A stretch of 64,000 nucleotides of DNA. Origin: Bacteroidota bacterium (GTDB lineage: Bacteria > Bacteroidota > Bacteroidia > Chitinophagales > Chitinophagaceae). Every line of letters starts with the position of its first letter. Position 1 is the first letter of the stretch. The DNA is taken from assembly GCA_018267575.1 (NCBI GenBank), contig JAFDYF010000105.1, forward strand, positions 1-64,000, read 5' to 3'. Positions 50,868 through 59,683 of the stretch are shown piece after piece. The translations under genes and the position numbers were made by a program. Below the pieces are notes generated by a model, which was not told the DNA's origin, made no database searches, and was given only the letters and a program-made list of their open reading frames with translations.

Positions 50868-52127
50868 TTATACAACAGCTTGATTTGGCACAACCCTCAA
50901 TACCGTTGTTTTGCTTTTTATTTTATTGAACATGAACAGCGATATAGCCAATATACTAATGGGCACCAACGAAAAATAAAATGCATTCACACCACCCACT
51001 TCCTTAAACAAATAACCGGTGATCACTGAACCCAAGGTTCCACCCAATGCCGAAAAAACAACAATCAACCCGCTCATGGCCCCATGTCTTGCTTTTGGCA
51101 ATGTAGCCAACACCAAGGAATTGATCGCAGGGTAAATAGGTGATAAAAATATCCCGATGATGGGGAAAATAAATGCTACTAAAGGCACATCCTTCACTGA
51201 GGTAATTGATGCTGGCACTACCGTATGTTTGGTGAGATATAATGATAGTAGTAGCACAAAGGTTGCACCAACCAGACAACCTATCAGCACATATAGCCAA
51301 TTGAGTTTGCGCAATAACACACCAGCCAGAAACCTGCCAATGGCCATGGAGGCGGGCAGGATACTCGTCCAAATAATCGCCAAGCTTTCGGCGATATGCA
51401 ATACTTTTTTATTGAAGGTGGGCAACCAGTTCATGGTACTTTGCTCTATCAGCACATAAAAAAAAGCACAAATCACAAATGAGATAACCAGGGGCATCAA
51501 AATAAGCTTGAGCATATCAGCCAGGTCCTGCCCAGAAGATTTTGTTGCATCCATTTTGATGGCAGATTCGTCCAAAGGTGCAGACAGTAAAATCAAAAAT
51601 GCAATCACTGCCAATGCTGCTATCACATAATAGGCATTGAACCAATTGCCCGATTCAGGGTCTTTGGAAAAATAAGCAAACAAAAAATAACCGCTCAATA
51701 TACCCACCATAAAAAAGCTCTCAATAAAATTCATCATGCTCAGGTGCTCCTTTTCAGAATGGGTTACAATACCAATGGTGCCAAAAACAGAAACCTTGAT
51801 CAAGCCAAATGCAAAACCAGCAATGGCACATAATATCTTAATAGCAATGAACAGTTTTACAGAAGGCACAATGGCGCAGGCAATGGCAACCGATGCAAGA
51901 CCAATGAGCATTGATTTTTTGTAGCCAATCTTTGATATAAAGGCGCCCACCAAAAATGAGGCCACACCAATGCTTATATCTTTAAAAGGATCTAAATAAG
52001 AAGCTGCTGGCTCTGATACTTTAAAATAGGATTGAACGAGGAGAATGACGGTACCAACACTATTCAACAGAATAGCAAAGAGAAAGTAGTTTACAAAAAT
52101 TGAAATTTTGATTCTCAGCGTTGGCAT
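50868..52127 (-). CDS. MFS sugar transporter, probably for the trehalase substrate
   Basis: A 419-residue, 12-helix major-facilitator permease. The ATG at 52127 (MPTLRIKISIFVNYFLFAILLNSVG) is preferred to one three codons earlier. Helices occur through the whole length, and the loop ISKIGYKKSMLIG after helix 2 is the MFS motif A equivalent. The LPKARHGAMSGLIVVFSALGGTLGSVITGYLF stretch resembles the fucose/glucose-permease (FucP-like) branch. Its tight coupling to the cytosolic trehalase gene suggests import of trehalose, but this is inferred from position. Confidence 0.85.
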   Translation of the reverse strand: MPTLRIKISIFVNYFLFAILLNSVGTVILLVQSYFKVSEPAASYLDPFKDISIGVASFLVGAFISKIGYKKSMLIGLASVAIACAIVPSVKLFIAIKILCAIAGFAFGLIKVSVFGTIGIVTHSEKEHLSMMNFIESFFMVGILSGYFLFAYFSKDPESGNWFNAYYVIAALAVIAFLILLSAPLDESAIKMDATKSSGQDLADMLKLILMPLVISFVICAFFYVLIEQSTMNWLPTFNKKVLHIAESLAIIWTSILPASMAIGRFLAGVLLRKLNWLYVLIGCLVGATFVLLLSLYLTKHTVVPASITSVKDVPLVAFIFPIIGIFLSPIYPAINSLVLATLPKARHGAMSGLIVVFSALGGTLGSVITGYLFKEVGGVNAFYFSLVPISILAISLFMFNKIKSKTTVLRVVPNQAVV

Positions 52128-52298
52128 CACAAGCAATTAATCGTTATACATCTCATACAAGCATAGCATAGCCATGCTCTCAATCAATGCGGCGTAAAGT
52201 TGACTTATAAAAATCAATTAAAATTCATCTGCATTTTCCATTTCTTCATCTGTATTAAGATTATATACCTTAATTTTAAGTTTAAGAGATTAATATCA
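52128..52298. other. Divergent control region between the MFS-trehalase operon and AraC
   Basis: A 171-bp region between divergent start codons. It contains AGCATAGCCATGCT (52165-52178), with 5-base arms AGCAT/ATGCT, which could be a regulator site. No clear TAnnTTTG box was found for either direction. Confidence 0.35.
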
Positions 52299-53162
52299 AT
52301 GAAAATTGAATACGAAATCATCCATCCCGATGAGGGGAGTTCTTTCAAGCTATTACATACCAACACGGATGCCGAACAGTATGCGTGGCAATACCATTAC
52401 CATCCCGAATTTGAGATTGCCTGTGTGCCGAGGGGCAGCGGCAGCAGGCATATCGGCAACCATTTCAGCCATTATACGGATGGCAACCTTGTTTTTTTGG
52501 GGCCCAACCTACCACATGCGGGTTTTGGGCTGAACTCGCATGGGCCCCATGAAGAAATAGTGGTACAGGTGAAGGGGGAAGTGTTGATGCAATCAGTTGA
52601 AAACAGACCCGAAATGCATGCAATCCAAAAACTACTTGAAAAAACAAAACATGGCATTTATTTTACCGGGAAAACAAAAGAACTGATTACCAAAAGGCTT
52701 CAAAAGTTTTTAATGATGCCCGCTTTTGAACGGTATTTGGAACTCATATCCATTTTGCAAACCATGGCCCTGTCGAAGGAAATGGTACTCATTAACCCTG
52801 AGACCGACCTGGCACAGCTCATCAGCAAGAACAATATTCGCCTCCAGCATATTTTTACTTATGTGGAACAGCACTACAATCATGAAGTGAACATCAAACA
52901 AGTGGCTTCGGCTGCCAACCTATCTGTTCCTTCATTCTGTAATTATTTCAAAAAAATTATGGGTACCACTTTTACTGATTTTGTGAACCAATACCGGATC
53001 CAACGTGCCTGTATGTTATTACAGCAGGAGAAATCGGTATCCGAAACCAGTTTTGAATGTGGGTTCAACAATGTGGTTTATTTTAATAAGGTCTTTAAAT
53101 CCATTATTAAAAAAACACCTTCTGAATTCAAAAAAGAAAAAGCAATCCTTTCTTATTTATGA
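52299..53162 (+). CDS. AraC-family transcriptional regulator
   Basis: A 287-residue regulator; the ATG at 52299 is used because the open frame upstream is AT-rich and not protein-like. The N-terminal cupin domain contains YHYHPEFEIACVPRGSGSRHIGNH and GNLVFLGPNLPHAG (about residues 33-80). The C-terminal AraC DNA-binding domain is IKQVASAANLSVPSFCNYFKKIMGTTFTDFVNQYRIQRACMLLQ with SVSETSFECGFNNVVYFNKVFKSIIKKTPSEFKK at the end. It lies 64 bases before the LacI-family gene on the same strand, and divergent from the MFS-trehalase pair, which it may control together with other sugar genes. Confidence 0.93.
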   Translation: MKIEYEIIHPDEGSSFKLLHTNTDAEQYAWQYHYHPEFEIACVPRGSGSRHIGNHFSHYTDGNLVFLGPNLPHAGFGLNSHGPHEEIVVQVKGEVLMQSVENRPEMHAIQKLLEKTKHGIYFTGKTKELITKRLQKFLMMPAFERYLELISILQTMALSKEMVLINPETDLAQLISKNNIRLQHIFTYVEQHYNHEVNIKQVASAANLSVPSFCNYFKKIMGTTFTDFVNQYRIQRACMLLQQEKSVSETSFECGFNNVVYFNKVFKSIIKKTPSEFKKEKAILSYL

Positions 53163-53226
53163 TAGATTGCACCTAACTTTAGAAACATTTATTTTTTAGT
53201 TACTGCCAGTAGATACGAAGCGCTAT

Positions 53227-54222
53227 ATGAAAGAAGTGACCACCCTTAAAAAAATTTCTGAAATCCTCAACCTGAGCATATCGACCATTTCAAGGGCACT
53301 GAAGGACCATCCAGAAATTTCTGAGACCACAAAGGAAAGGGTGCGTCAACTGGCCACCAAAATGGAATATGTGCCGGATGCCAATGCTATCCAACTCCGG
53401 ACCAACAACAGTAAAATATTTGGTCTGTTGGTGCCTTCCGTATCGTATTATTTTTATGATTCCTTTATCGCGGCCGTTGAGGAAGAATGCACCAAGAACG
53501 GTTATTCGCTATTGATCCTACAATCCGGCGACGACCCGACCACTGAAATCAACCACCTGAAATTATGCAGGCAGAATAGGATCACTGGTCTTTTTGTTTG
53601 TATTACGCCCCATACAAAAGATGTAAACCCCTTTTTGAAATTAAATGAATCGGGCACCCCGGTTATCTTTTTTGACAAAGTGCCTTCCTATGAAGCCTGT
53701 AATAAAGTGTGTACGGCAGATGTGGATGCAGCCAGGATTTCGGCAAATGCTATCCTGAGCAAAAAAAAGAAAAAAGTGTTGGCTCTTTTTGGAAACAACC
53801 ATTTATCCATAACAAAAAAGCGGTTGGCTGCTTTTACGGAAGCTTTCGAGAAATCGAAATCGAAGCCAAAGTTGGTGATATGCCATGCCTTGGACGCCGA
53901 TGAAGCTAGAAATATAACCCACGAAAATCTTTCATTGAAAAATAGGCCCGATACGATTTTTTGCATGAGCGACGAAATCCTATCCGGATCTATGAAGGCA
54001 ATTCAGCAATCGGGACTAAAAGTTCCAGAGGAGGTTTCAGTGATCGCCATCAGTAATGGTTTTATCCCCAAATTATATTACCCCGAAGTTACCTATGCTG
54101 AAACCAGTGGCTATAAATTAGGCAAGCTGGCTTTTACCAGAATGATGGCCTGCCTCTCCGGTAGCACATTCATCCAAATGCTTTCTGTGGAATCTGTTTT
54201 GGTGGAAGGGGGATCTTTATAA
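53227..54222 (+). CDS. LacI-family transcriptional regulator
   Basis: A 331-residue sugar-responsive regulator. The helix-turn-helix is TTLKKISEILNLSISTISRALKDHPEIS (5-32) with the minor-groove hinge helix PDANAIQLRTN near 53-63. The periplasmic-binding-protein-like domain starts at FGLLVPSVSYYFYDSFIAAVEEECTKNGYSLLILQSGD and continues to DTIFCMSDEILSGSMKAIQQSGLKVPEEVSVIAISNG. The natural target is the palindrome at 49320-49333, and the genes around it (trehalase, SusC/SusD, amylase) suggest an alpha-glucoside effector. Confidence 0.94.
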   Translation: MKEVTTLKKISEILNLSISTISRALKDHPEISETTKERVRQLATKMEYVPDANAIQLRTNNSKIFGLLVPSVSYYFYDSFIAAVEEECTKNGYSLLILQSGDDPTTEINHLKLCRQNRITGLFVCITPHTKDVNPFLKLNESGTPVIFFDKVPSYEACNKVCTADVDAARISANAILSKKKKKVLALFGNNHLSITKKRLAAFTEAFEKSKSKPKLVICHALDADEARNITHENLSLKNRPDTIFCMSDEILSGSMKAIQQSGLKVPEEVSVIAISNGFIPKLYYPEVTYAETSGYKLGKLAFTRMMACLSGSTFIQMLSVESVLVEGGSL

Positions 54223-54227
54223 AGCAA

Positions 54228-54255
54228 AACGCCAGACGCGGAACGCTAAACGCAG
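54228..54255. repeat. ACGCCAGACGCGGAACGC word repeat
   Basis: AAACGCCAGACGCGGAACG and CTAAACGCAG follow directly after the LacI-family stop codon and belong to the same word family as GCGTCCAGCGTCCAGCC at 5940-5956 and TTAAGCGTTTAGC at 6033-6045. Confidence 0.45.
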
Positions 54256-54308
54256 TGGTTATTGATGGCTTTTATTCCCACTTAAATCTTATCGTTTGCC
54301 CAAAGCAG

Positions 54309-54340
54309 CCCTTCGTCAGACGGAACCGTGTGACGAAGGG
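54309..54340. repeat. Third hairpin of the GTC-AG-AyGG-CCrT-GAC family
   Basis: CCCTTCGTC (54309-54317) pairs with GACGAAGGG (54332-54340), with ACGG/CCGT (54320-54323, 54326-54329) inside, separated by the same two-base interruption as in 21106-21180. It lies between the ends of the LacI and amylase genes and may end transcription of one or both. Confidence 0.75.
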
Positions 54341-54346
54341 AGAAAA

Positions 54347-57241
54347 TCAATGCAGCACCAAGAAGGAGGTCTGCATGGTTTTCGAAGAACTATATAATTT
54401 CAAAATATAGACACCGTTTTTCAATGAATAAATATTGAAGGGCAAATCATTGAAGCTGGTTGTGTATGTGCCGGCTTGTTGGTTGCCCAAATCAATATTG
54501 AATATTCTTTGCCCGGTGATATTGAATATATTTAGAGATACATCGCTTGCTGCGGGCAAGGTATATTTAATAGATGAGCTGCTATTCACAACAGGATTGG
54601 GATTGATCTGCAGGTTTTTTACAGTGCTCGTATCTACCGGTGGAGGCACAACGCCACCACCCTTGCTCGTGTCATTCAGGTTTTTATCGATATATACTTT
54701 ATAGGCACCGGGATCAAGTGTGATGCTTTGGCTGGCACCCGTTGCGGTAATAGAATCAGTGCCTAAATAATTGTACCAAGTACCAGTGTGCTGGAACAGA
54801 ACACTACCCGTGGATGCTACCACATCAAAATTCCCAACCACGGTTACATTGATATTGGTACCGGCCACCTGTACCGAACGGAATGCATTCGATAAGGAAT
54901 AACTCGTACTCGTTGACGTAGCAAGGGAAGGAAAACTATCGCAAAGTTTGAACAAGGATGCATACACATCATGCAAATGTTTTCTTCGGGCATCCTGCAA
55001 ATAATCCCATCGAACTGGTTTTGGATCCAAACGACAGTTATTATTGATACTGCCACCCACACAAGTATTGATGGAATAATCATAACCCAATTCACCAAAC
55101 TGCCAAAGCATTTTAGGACCGGGTATCATGGCCCAGAAAGCAGCTGCCATTTCATTCCGCTTCAATCCCGTGGCCGTATCCTTGATATTATAAGAAGCTG
55201 TGCTATTGCCATACTGCTCATTCTTAAATTGAAGCCTTTCTTCATCATGGCTTTCCTGATAATTGATAATTCCCTTTTGCGCTACCCCAAGATTGGCCGC
55301 AGTAGAACCACTCAAATCCCAACCTGTGTTATAGCCCATGGTGGATTGCTGATAGTTATAGCTCATATTGTTCCATACCATCATACCATTATTGGCATAC
55401 ACCGCTCTTTCATTATTATTGGAGAACATTTCCAAAATACAATAGCTGCCTGGTGAAGCCACTTGCTGCGCTGCATAAAGTATATTCCAAATATTGATGC
55501 GGGTAGTATCGTAAGAGGACCAAAGCCCATCATTGCAGGAACCGCCAGTTGCATTGCAGGAATTTACTTTGGTAAAACCAGTTGCCAAATCAAAGCGATA
55601 GCCATCAATATGATAATTGGTAAGCCAATAGGCAATTACACGCTCCCTAAAGTTTTGCGTGGCCGGGCTTGAATTATTGAACTGATAGCCCACACTATAA
55701 TCATGGGTATAATAGGGAGTGAACCATGGGTTGTTTGTTGCGGGCACATTATTTTGACCATCCCAATACATTTGCACCATGGGCGAGCTGCCAAAAGAAT
55801 GGTTCAATACCATATCCATAATCACAGCTATCCCTTGCTGATGGCAAGCATCAATAAATTGTTTCAAGGCCGTTTCTGTACCATATACTTTATCCGGTGC
55901 AAAATAAAAATTGGGATTATAGCCCCAACTGCTGGCGCCTTCAAAATTGTTGAATGGCATCAGCTCGATCGCATTCACACCCAATTTTTTCAAATAGCTG
56001 ATGCTGTCCATTAGGGTTTGCCAATTGCCAGTTGCCAAAAAATCCCTGACCAATAACTCATAGATCCGAAGATTACTATTGGCTGGTCTTTGGAAATTAG
56101 TAACCTGCCAATTATAGACTTGCTTTCCTGTTTGTATGATGCTGACCAACGAACCACTGGCTTGTGCAGGGAAAGATTTTAGATTGGGATAGGTATTGGC
56201 GTTAATGGATGGATCCACATTTTTGTCCAATACTTTTTCGGTATTATAATCGGCAAGGATCAAAGTGCCATCAATCACATATTGATAAGCATATTCCACC
56301 CCTTTGGAAAGACCATTGATCTGTATCCAGAAATAATTTGAATCGGTTGTTTCGTTCATTTGATAAGTGGTGCTCTGTGTCCAATTATTGAAATCACCAA
56401 TCACCATGATTTTATTTTTATGCGGGGCAAATAAAACCAGCAGTGCCGAGGTATCGCCCGGAAGATAGTTGATGCCTTCCTTCATGCCTGGCGGAATAGG
56501 TGCAAAATTGGTTGCGCCACCAACATAGAAATTGATGGTATCCGATTTAATGATTGTACCATTATTGGCGGTGGCAATGATTTGTTGGTTACCGGGATTG
56601 CTGATATTTAAGTTATACAAAATCGAATCAGACGCATTCACTGTGTTCACCAACGTACCATTAAAATAGAGATCCAAGGTGGAAGTTTGGTTGACCAGGT
56701 ATTTTATAGGCAAACTGTTTCCAACAGAAACCAGTATTGGCTCCGGCACCGGATTGTATTTTGGTTGAAAGGGTGGCAATACGAATTGGGTGGCGAAAGA
56801 ATTATTGTACACGTTTACGTACATATCAGTACCATCGGCATTGGCCTGCTTTAGTGTTCCAGCTCCGTTCCGAAAGAGGATGGCTACTTTGAGAATGGTT
56901 TCCCCTGCAGGCACCCCAAAAAAACTACGGATATTGCTGATGGTATATTTGTATTTGTTGTTTCCAAGAGAAGTCGCATTGGCAAGAGGATTGGTACTGC
57001 CCCATGTAAATGGCACATATTTCCAATCCGAACTGCTGCTGCTTAAATTGGTAATCACGCCCACATGCACGTACACATCAGAAGTGGGGGAATAATTCAA
57101 TAGCCCTTGGTTTCCCTTGGTACAATCCACGGTAATGGTAACCGTGGACGTATCCACAGGAAAACTGGGGGATACCGTTAATAGCTGTGCGGATATTGAA
57201 GAATAAAAAAATACAAATATCGCAGGTAAAAGTTTTTTCAT
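54347..57241 (-). CDS. Secreted GH13 alpha-amylase family enzyme with T9SS type A sorting domain
   Basis: A 964-residue exported glucan hydrolase. Signal peptide 1-18; two N-terminal beta domains; a CBM48-like module at about 262-340 (LVLFAPHKNKIMVIGDFNNWTQS); the GH13 barrel from about 390 with DMVLNHSFG (region I, 476-484), GYRFDLATGF with nucleophile Asp551, ILEMF with acid/base Glu604, and YQESHDEE with Asp666. A C-terminal domain follows, then LQINPNPVVNSSSSIKYTL ... NGVYILKLYSS, a type A T9SS sorting domain (about 878-964). It would be secreted by the type IX system and kept on the surface, unlike the periplasmic or lipoprotein amylases of the Bacteroides sus operon. It follows the SusE/F genes after a terminator. 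Confidence 0.93.
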   Translation of the reverse strand: MKKLLPAIFVFFYSSISAQLLTVSPSFPVDTSTVTITVDCTKGNQGLLNYSPTSDVYVHVGVITNLSSSSSDWKYVPFTWGSTNPLANATSLGNNKYKYTISNIRSFFGVPAGETILKVAILFRNGAGTLKQANADGTDMYVNVYNNSFATQFVLPPFQPKYNPVPEPILVSVGNSLPIKYLVNQTSTLDLYFNGTLVNTVNASDSILYNLNISNPGNQQIIATANNGTIIKSDTINFYVGGATNFAPIPPGMKEGINYLPGDTSALLVLFAPHKNKIMVIGDFNNWTQSTTYQMNETTDSNYFWIQINGLSKGVEYAYQYVIDGTLILADYNTEKVLDKNVDPSINANTYPNLKSFPAQASGSLVSIIQTGKQVYNWQVTNFQRPANSNLRIYELLVRDFLATGNWQTLMDSISYLKKLGVNAIELMPFNNFEGASSWGYNPNFYFAPDKVYGTETALKQFIDACHQQGIAVIMDMVLNHSFGSSPMVQMYWDGQNNVPATNNPWFTPYYTHDYSVGYQFNNSSPATQNFRERVIAYWLTNYHIDGYRFDLATGFTKVNSCNATGGSCNDGLWSSYDTTRINIWNILYAAQQVASPGSYCILEMFSNNNERAVYANNGMMVWNNMSYNYQQSTMGYNTGWDLSGSTAANLGVAQKGIINYQESHDEERLQFKNEQYGNSTASYNIKDTATGLKRNEMAAAFWAMIPGPKMLWQFGELGYDYSINTCVGGSINNNCRLDPKPVRWDYLQDARRKHLHDVYASLFKLCDSFPSLATSTSTSYSLSNAFRSVQVAGTNINVTVVGNFDVVASTGSVLFQHTGTWYNYLGTDSITATGASQSITLDPGAYKVYIDKNLNDTSKGGGVVPPPVDTSTVKNLQINPNPVVNSSSSIKYTLPAASDVSLNIFNITGQRIFNIDLGNQQAGTYTTSFNDLPFNIYSLKNGVYILKLYSSSKTMQTSFLVLH

Positions 57242-57280
57242 TCTATCAATGATTTAGTACTAATTATTTTTTTTCAACTT

Positions 57281-57311
57281 AAAAACGCCTCCCTTTCAAG
57301 GAGGCGTTTTT
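57281..57311 (-). terminator. Terminator between SusF-like and amylase genes
   Basis: AAAAACGCCTCC (57281-57292) pairs with GGAGGCGTTTTT (57300-57311) around a 7-base loop, with T residues following on the minus strand. It lies 18 bases after the SusF-like stop codon, so amylase expression would depend on read-through or its own promoter in the 39 bases left before its start codon. Confidence 0.8.
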
Positions 57312-57329
57312 ACAAGGATTTCAAAATTT

Positions 57330-58790
57330 TTATTGAATCGTATAAGTATAATATCCTGGATTGCCCATATAAAGAATGATCGTATGAGTACCCGGTGGAA
57401 TGGCAAAATTCTTAGTGGGGTCACCGATATTATCCCCACCATAAGCTAAAGTACCATGTCCACCTGATTCACCCAAGTTGATTGTCCAAGTTGGGTCATT
57501 GTTCGCCCTGAATTTAAATTGGTCGCCCGCTGCTGTGGTAATCGTGCCGGTCCAAGTGTTTGTGCCAGCATTAAAAGTCATTGGGGCTTCCGTGTTCCAA
57601 TTGCTAGTTGCAAAACTACCAATAATACCCCATGAATGGATTGCCGTAGCAGACCATGTTAGTCCTGGGATGTTTGCATTTATTTTATAATAGCCTGCCA
57701 CTGGGATATTCAAGTTATTGCCACTGGTGCTAAGTATTCCTGATTGACCATTGCCGGCTGTATCTCCATAGTTGGTACCATTCCAATCAGCCTCACTGGC
57801 AAATTTAAAGCCATTAGTTGTTGTTGTGATGTTTATATATCCTTCATAGTTGCCGTCATTTTTGGGTGACCCCAATTGTGGTGCTGAAGCAGGTGTCCAA
57901 TTGGGCGAGCTTTGATACTCGCCTGGTACCCACAATAACCCATATTGCTGAACGAGCACAACAGTAAATTTGCCATGCTGGAAGTCCACGCTAATGGTAT
58001 ACATACCGCTAACAGCAGGGGCGGGGAAATTGGCTTGGTATAAATCTGGCGCTGGCTGGTTATCTACATGAACGCCAAAACTACCGCCTGCACTTAATCC
58101 TGATACCGAATTATCGGCCACTGCATATTTGGTTGACCAAGTGTTGGTATTCACAGGCAGCAATAAATACTGGCCACCAGCATTTAAAAAGAAGGTTCCT
58201 TGATAGTGGACGGAATCCACCAAAGTAAACTGTTGCGCCGGTACCGGTACGGGGTTACCCCATCCACCAGCAGTAGCGCTGCCCACAATAAATAGTGTTT
58301 TTGAACTAGGAGGTGTAACTTTTGGAGGTGTTACATAAGGTGTTACATTAATTGTGATCACATTCGAATTCAACTGTTCGTTATTATTTGCATAGGAAGA
58401 TATCACGCGTACATCCATATTATAGGCCACGTTATAAGAGAAGCCAAATCCCAATGCAATATTGTTGATCTGCGAAGCCGATATACTATCCACTAATGCG
58501 CCAGACACCACCATAGTCACCGCTTTTGAAAAGTTCCTTCCTGAAGAGTCAATCTGTATGGTATATTTTACTGTGGACGAATCCGTAGCGTAGTGCGGGT
58601 TGGTCCAGTTAAGCACCAAAGCAGTCGAAGAAGAATCTGTGACTTTAGCCGCGATTGTTGTAGTTGATGACTTTAGTACAATGGCAGTTCCCTTGTTCCA
58701 ATAGGTCAATGCATCCTTTTTGGAACAGGATGGCAATAAAGCAGCCATTCCCAATATAGCCATCAACAAGATTTTAAAAATAGGTTTCAT
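57330..58790 (-). CDS. SusE/SusF-family starch-binding lipoprotein (SusF-like)
   Basis: A 486-residue lipoprotein; the ATG at 58790 gives a lipobox LPSC, Cys22. It has an N-terminal SusE-type fibronectin-like domain (LVLNWTNPHYATDSSTVKYTIQID, about residues 50-150), then three repeated starch-binding-type modules beginning LFIVGSATAGGWGNPVPVPAQQF, LLWVPGEYQSSPNWTPASAPQL and WGIIGSFATSNWNTEAPMTF. Each has the paired Trp/Gly pattern seen in SusE and SusF binding domains. It sits on the outer surface and would hold malto-oligosaccharide or starch. It starts 46 bases after the SusE-like gene. Confidence 0.9.
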   Translation of the reverse strand: MKPIFKILLMAILGMAALLPSCSKKDALTYWNKGTAIVLKSSTTTIAAKVTDSSSTALVLNWTNPHYATDSSTVKYTIQIDSSGRNFSKAVTMVVSGALVDSISASQINNIALGFGFSYNVAYNMDVRVISSYANNNEQLNSNVITINVTPYVTPPKVTPPSSKTLFIVGSATAGGWGNPVPVPAQQFTLVDSVHYQGTFFLNAGGQYLLLPVNTNTWSTKYAVADNSVSGLSAGGSFGVHVDNQPAPDLYQANFPAPAVSGMYTISVDFQHGKFTVVLVQQYGLLWVPGEYQSSPNWTPASAPQLGSPKNDGNYEGYINITTTTNGFKFASEADWNGTNYGDTAGNGQSGILSTSGNNLNIPVAGYYKINANIPGLTWSATAIHSWGIIGSFATSNWNTEAPMTFNAGTNTWTGTITTAAGDQFKFRANNDPTWTINLGESGGHGTLAYGGDNIGDPTKNFAIPPGTHTIILYMGNPGYYTYTIQ

Positions 58791-58836
58791 AATGAAAATG
58801 TTTATCAATAAATAATCAATCTTGATTTATCTTTTA

Positions 58837-59661
58837 TTATTGCAAGGTCACGGTAAAAAAGCCTGTCTGGAAATTCACATCTATCACGTAGGTGCCACTG
58901 GTGGCAGGCGCAATACAGTTAGCACCATTAAGAACAAATGGTCCTCCATTAGGGTAAGTGTCTTGTGCGGCAACGCTCCATTGTTCTGTCCATTGACCGG
59001 GCACAGATACCAATTTGTATTCACCACCACCATTAAGTGCAATGGTAATTTTGTATTCCGTACTACTGATTGTTGTAAACTGTTCCACCGATGGGTCGTT
59101 GCTTAAAGGCGGCCAACCACCTGGTGTAGCACTACCCACAATATAAAGAACGCCACCTACTGGTGGTTTCACTGCTGGCGGTGGGGCATACGGGTTAACT
59201 ACAAATTGCAGCACGTTTGAAGGAAGTGAAACCGCATTATTGCTGCCCAGTCCGGCTACCACTCTCATCTGAATCGTATGTGGCATACCTGTGGCAAGAC
59301 CCATCTTGTTGGAGAGATCGGCGTTAATTTCATCCACATTAAATGTGTAGCTTAAGTTATTGCTGATTGTCTGTACAAACATTTTTGGGTTGGTAAAATT
59401 GGAGCCCAACGTATCCATCTCCAATTGGTAGTTCACATTCTGTGAGCTGATACCCGAACTAAATTGGTAATTGGGATTTGTCCAAGACAAGCTAAAGGAA
59501 TTGAGCGCTTTATTGGCCGATGTAATGGCTGCTCCGGAATCAGTGAGCGTTAATACTGGCGCTGTTCCTCCTTGATAATAATCCAGGGAGTCGTCCTTTT
59601 TACAAGAGGCGAACGCTACTGCCAAGCCTATCATGAGCGACCATTTAGAAATAATGTTCAT
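58837..59661 (-). CDS. SusE-domain outer-membrane lipoprotein
   Basis: A 274-residue lipoprotein: lipobox FASC, Cys20, then a SusE-type N-terminal domain (NSFSLSWTNPNYQFSSGISSQNVNYQLEMDTLG, VLQFVVNPYAPPPAVKPP), and one starch-binding-type module (LYIVGSATPGGWPPLSNDPSVEQF ... GTYVIDVNFQTGFFTVTL). It has the same start domain as the SusF-like protein, with one binding module instead of three. It lies 22 bases after the SusD gene. Confidence 0.9.
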   Translation of the reverse strand: MNIISKWSLMIGLAVAFASCKKDDSLDYYQGGTAPVLTLTDSGAAITSANKALNSFSLSWTNPNYQFSSGISSQNVNYQLEMDTLGSNFTNPKMFVQTISNNLSYTFNVDEINADLSNKMGLATGMPHTIQMRVVAGLGSNNAVSLPSNVLQFVVNPYAPPPAVKPPVGGVLYIVGSATPGGWPPLSNDPSVEQFTTISSTEYKITIALNGGGEYKLVSVPGQWTEQWSVAAQDTYPNGGPFVLNGANCIAPATSGTYVIDVNFQTGFFTVTLQ

Positions 59662-59683
59662 ATCAATTTCTATTTTAAATGAT

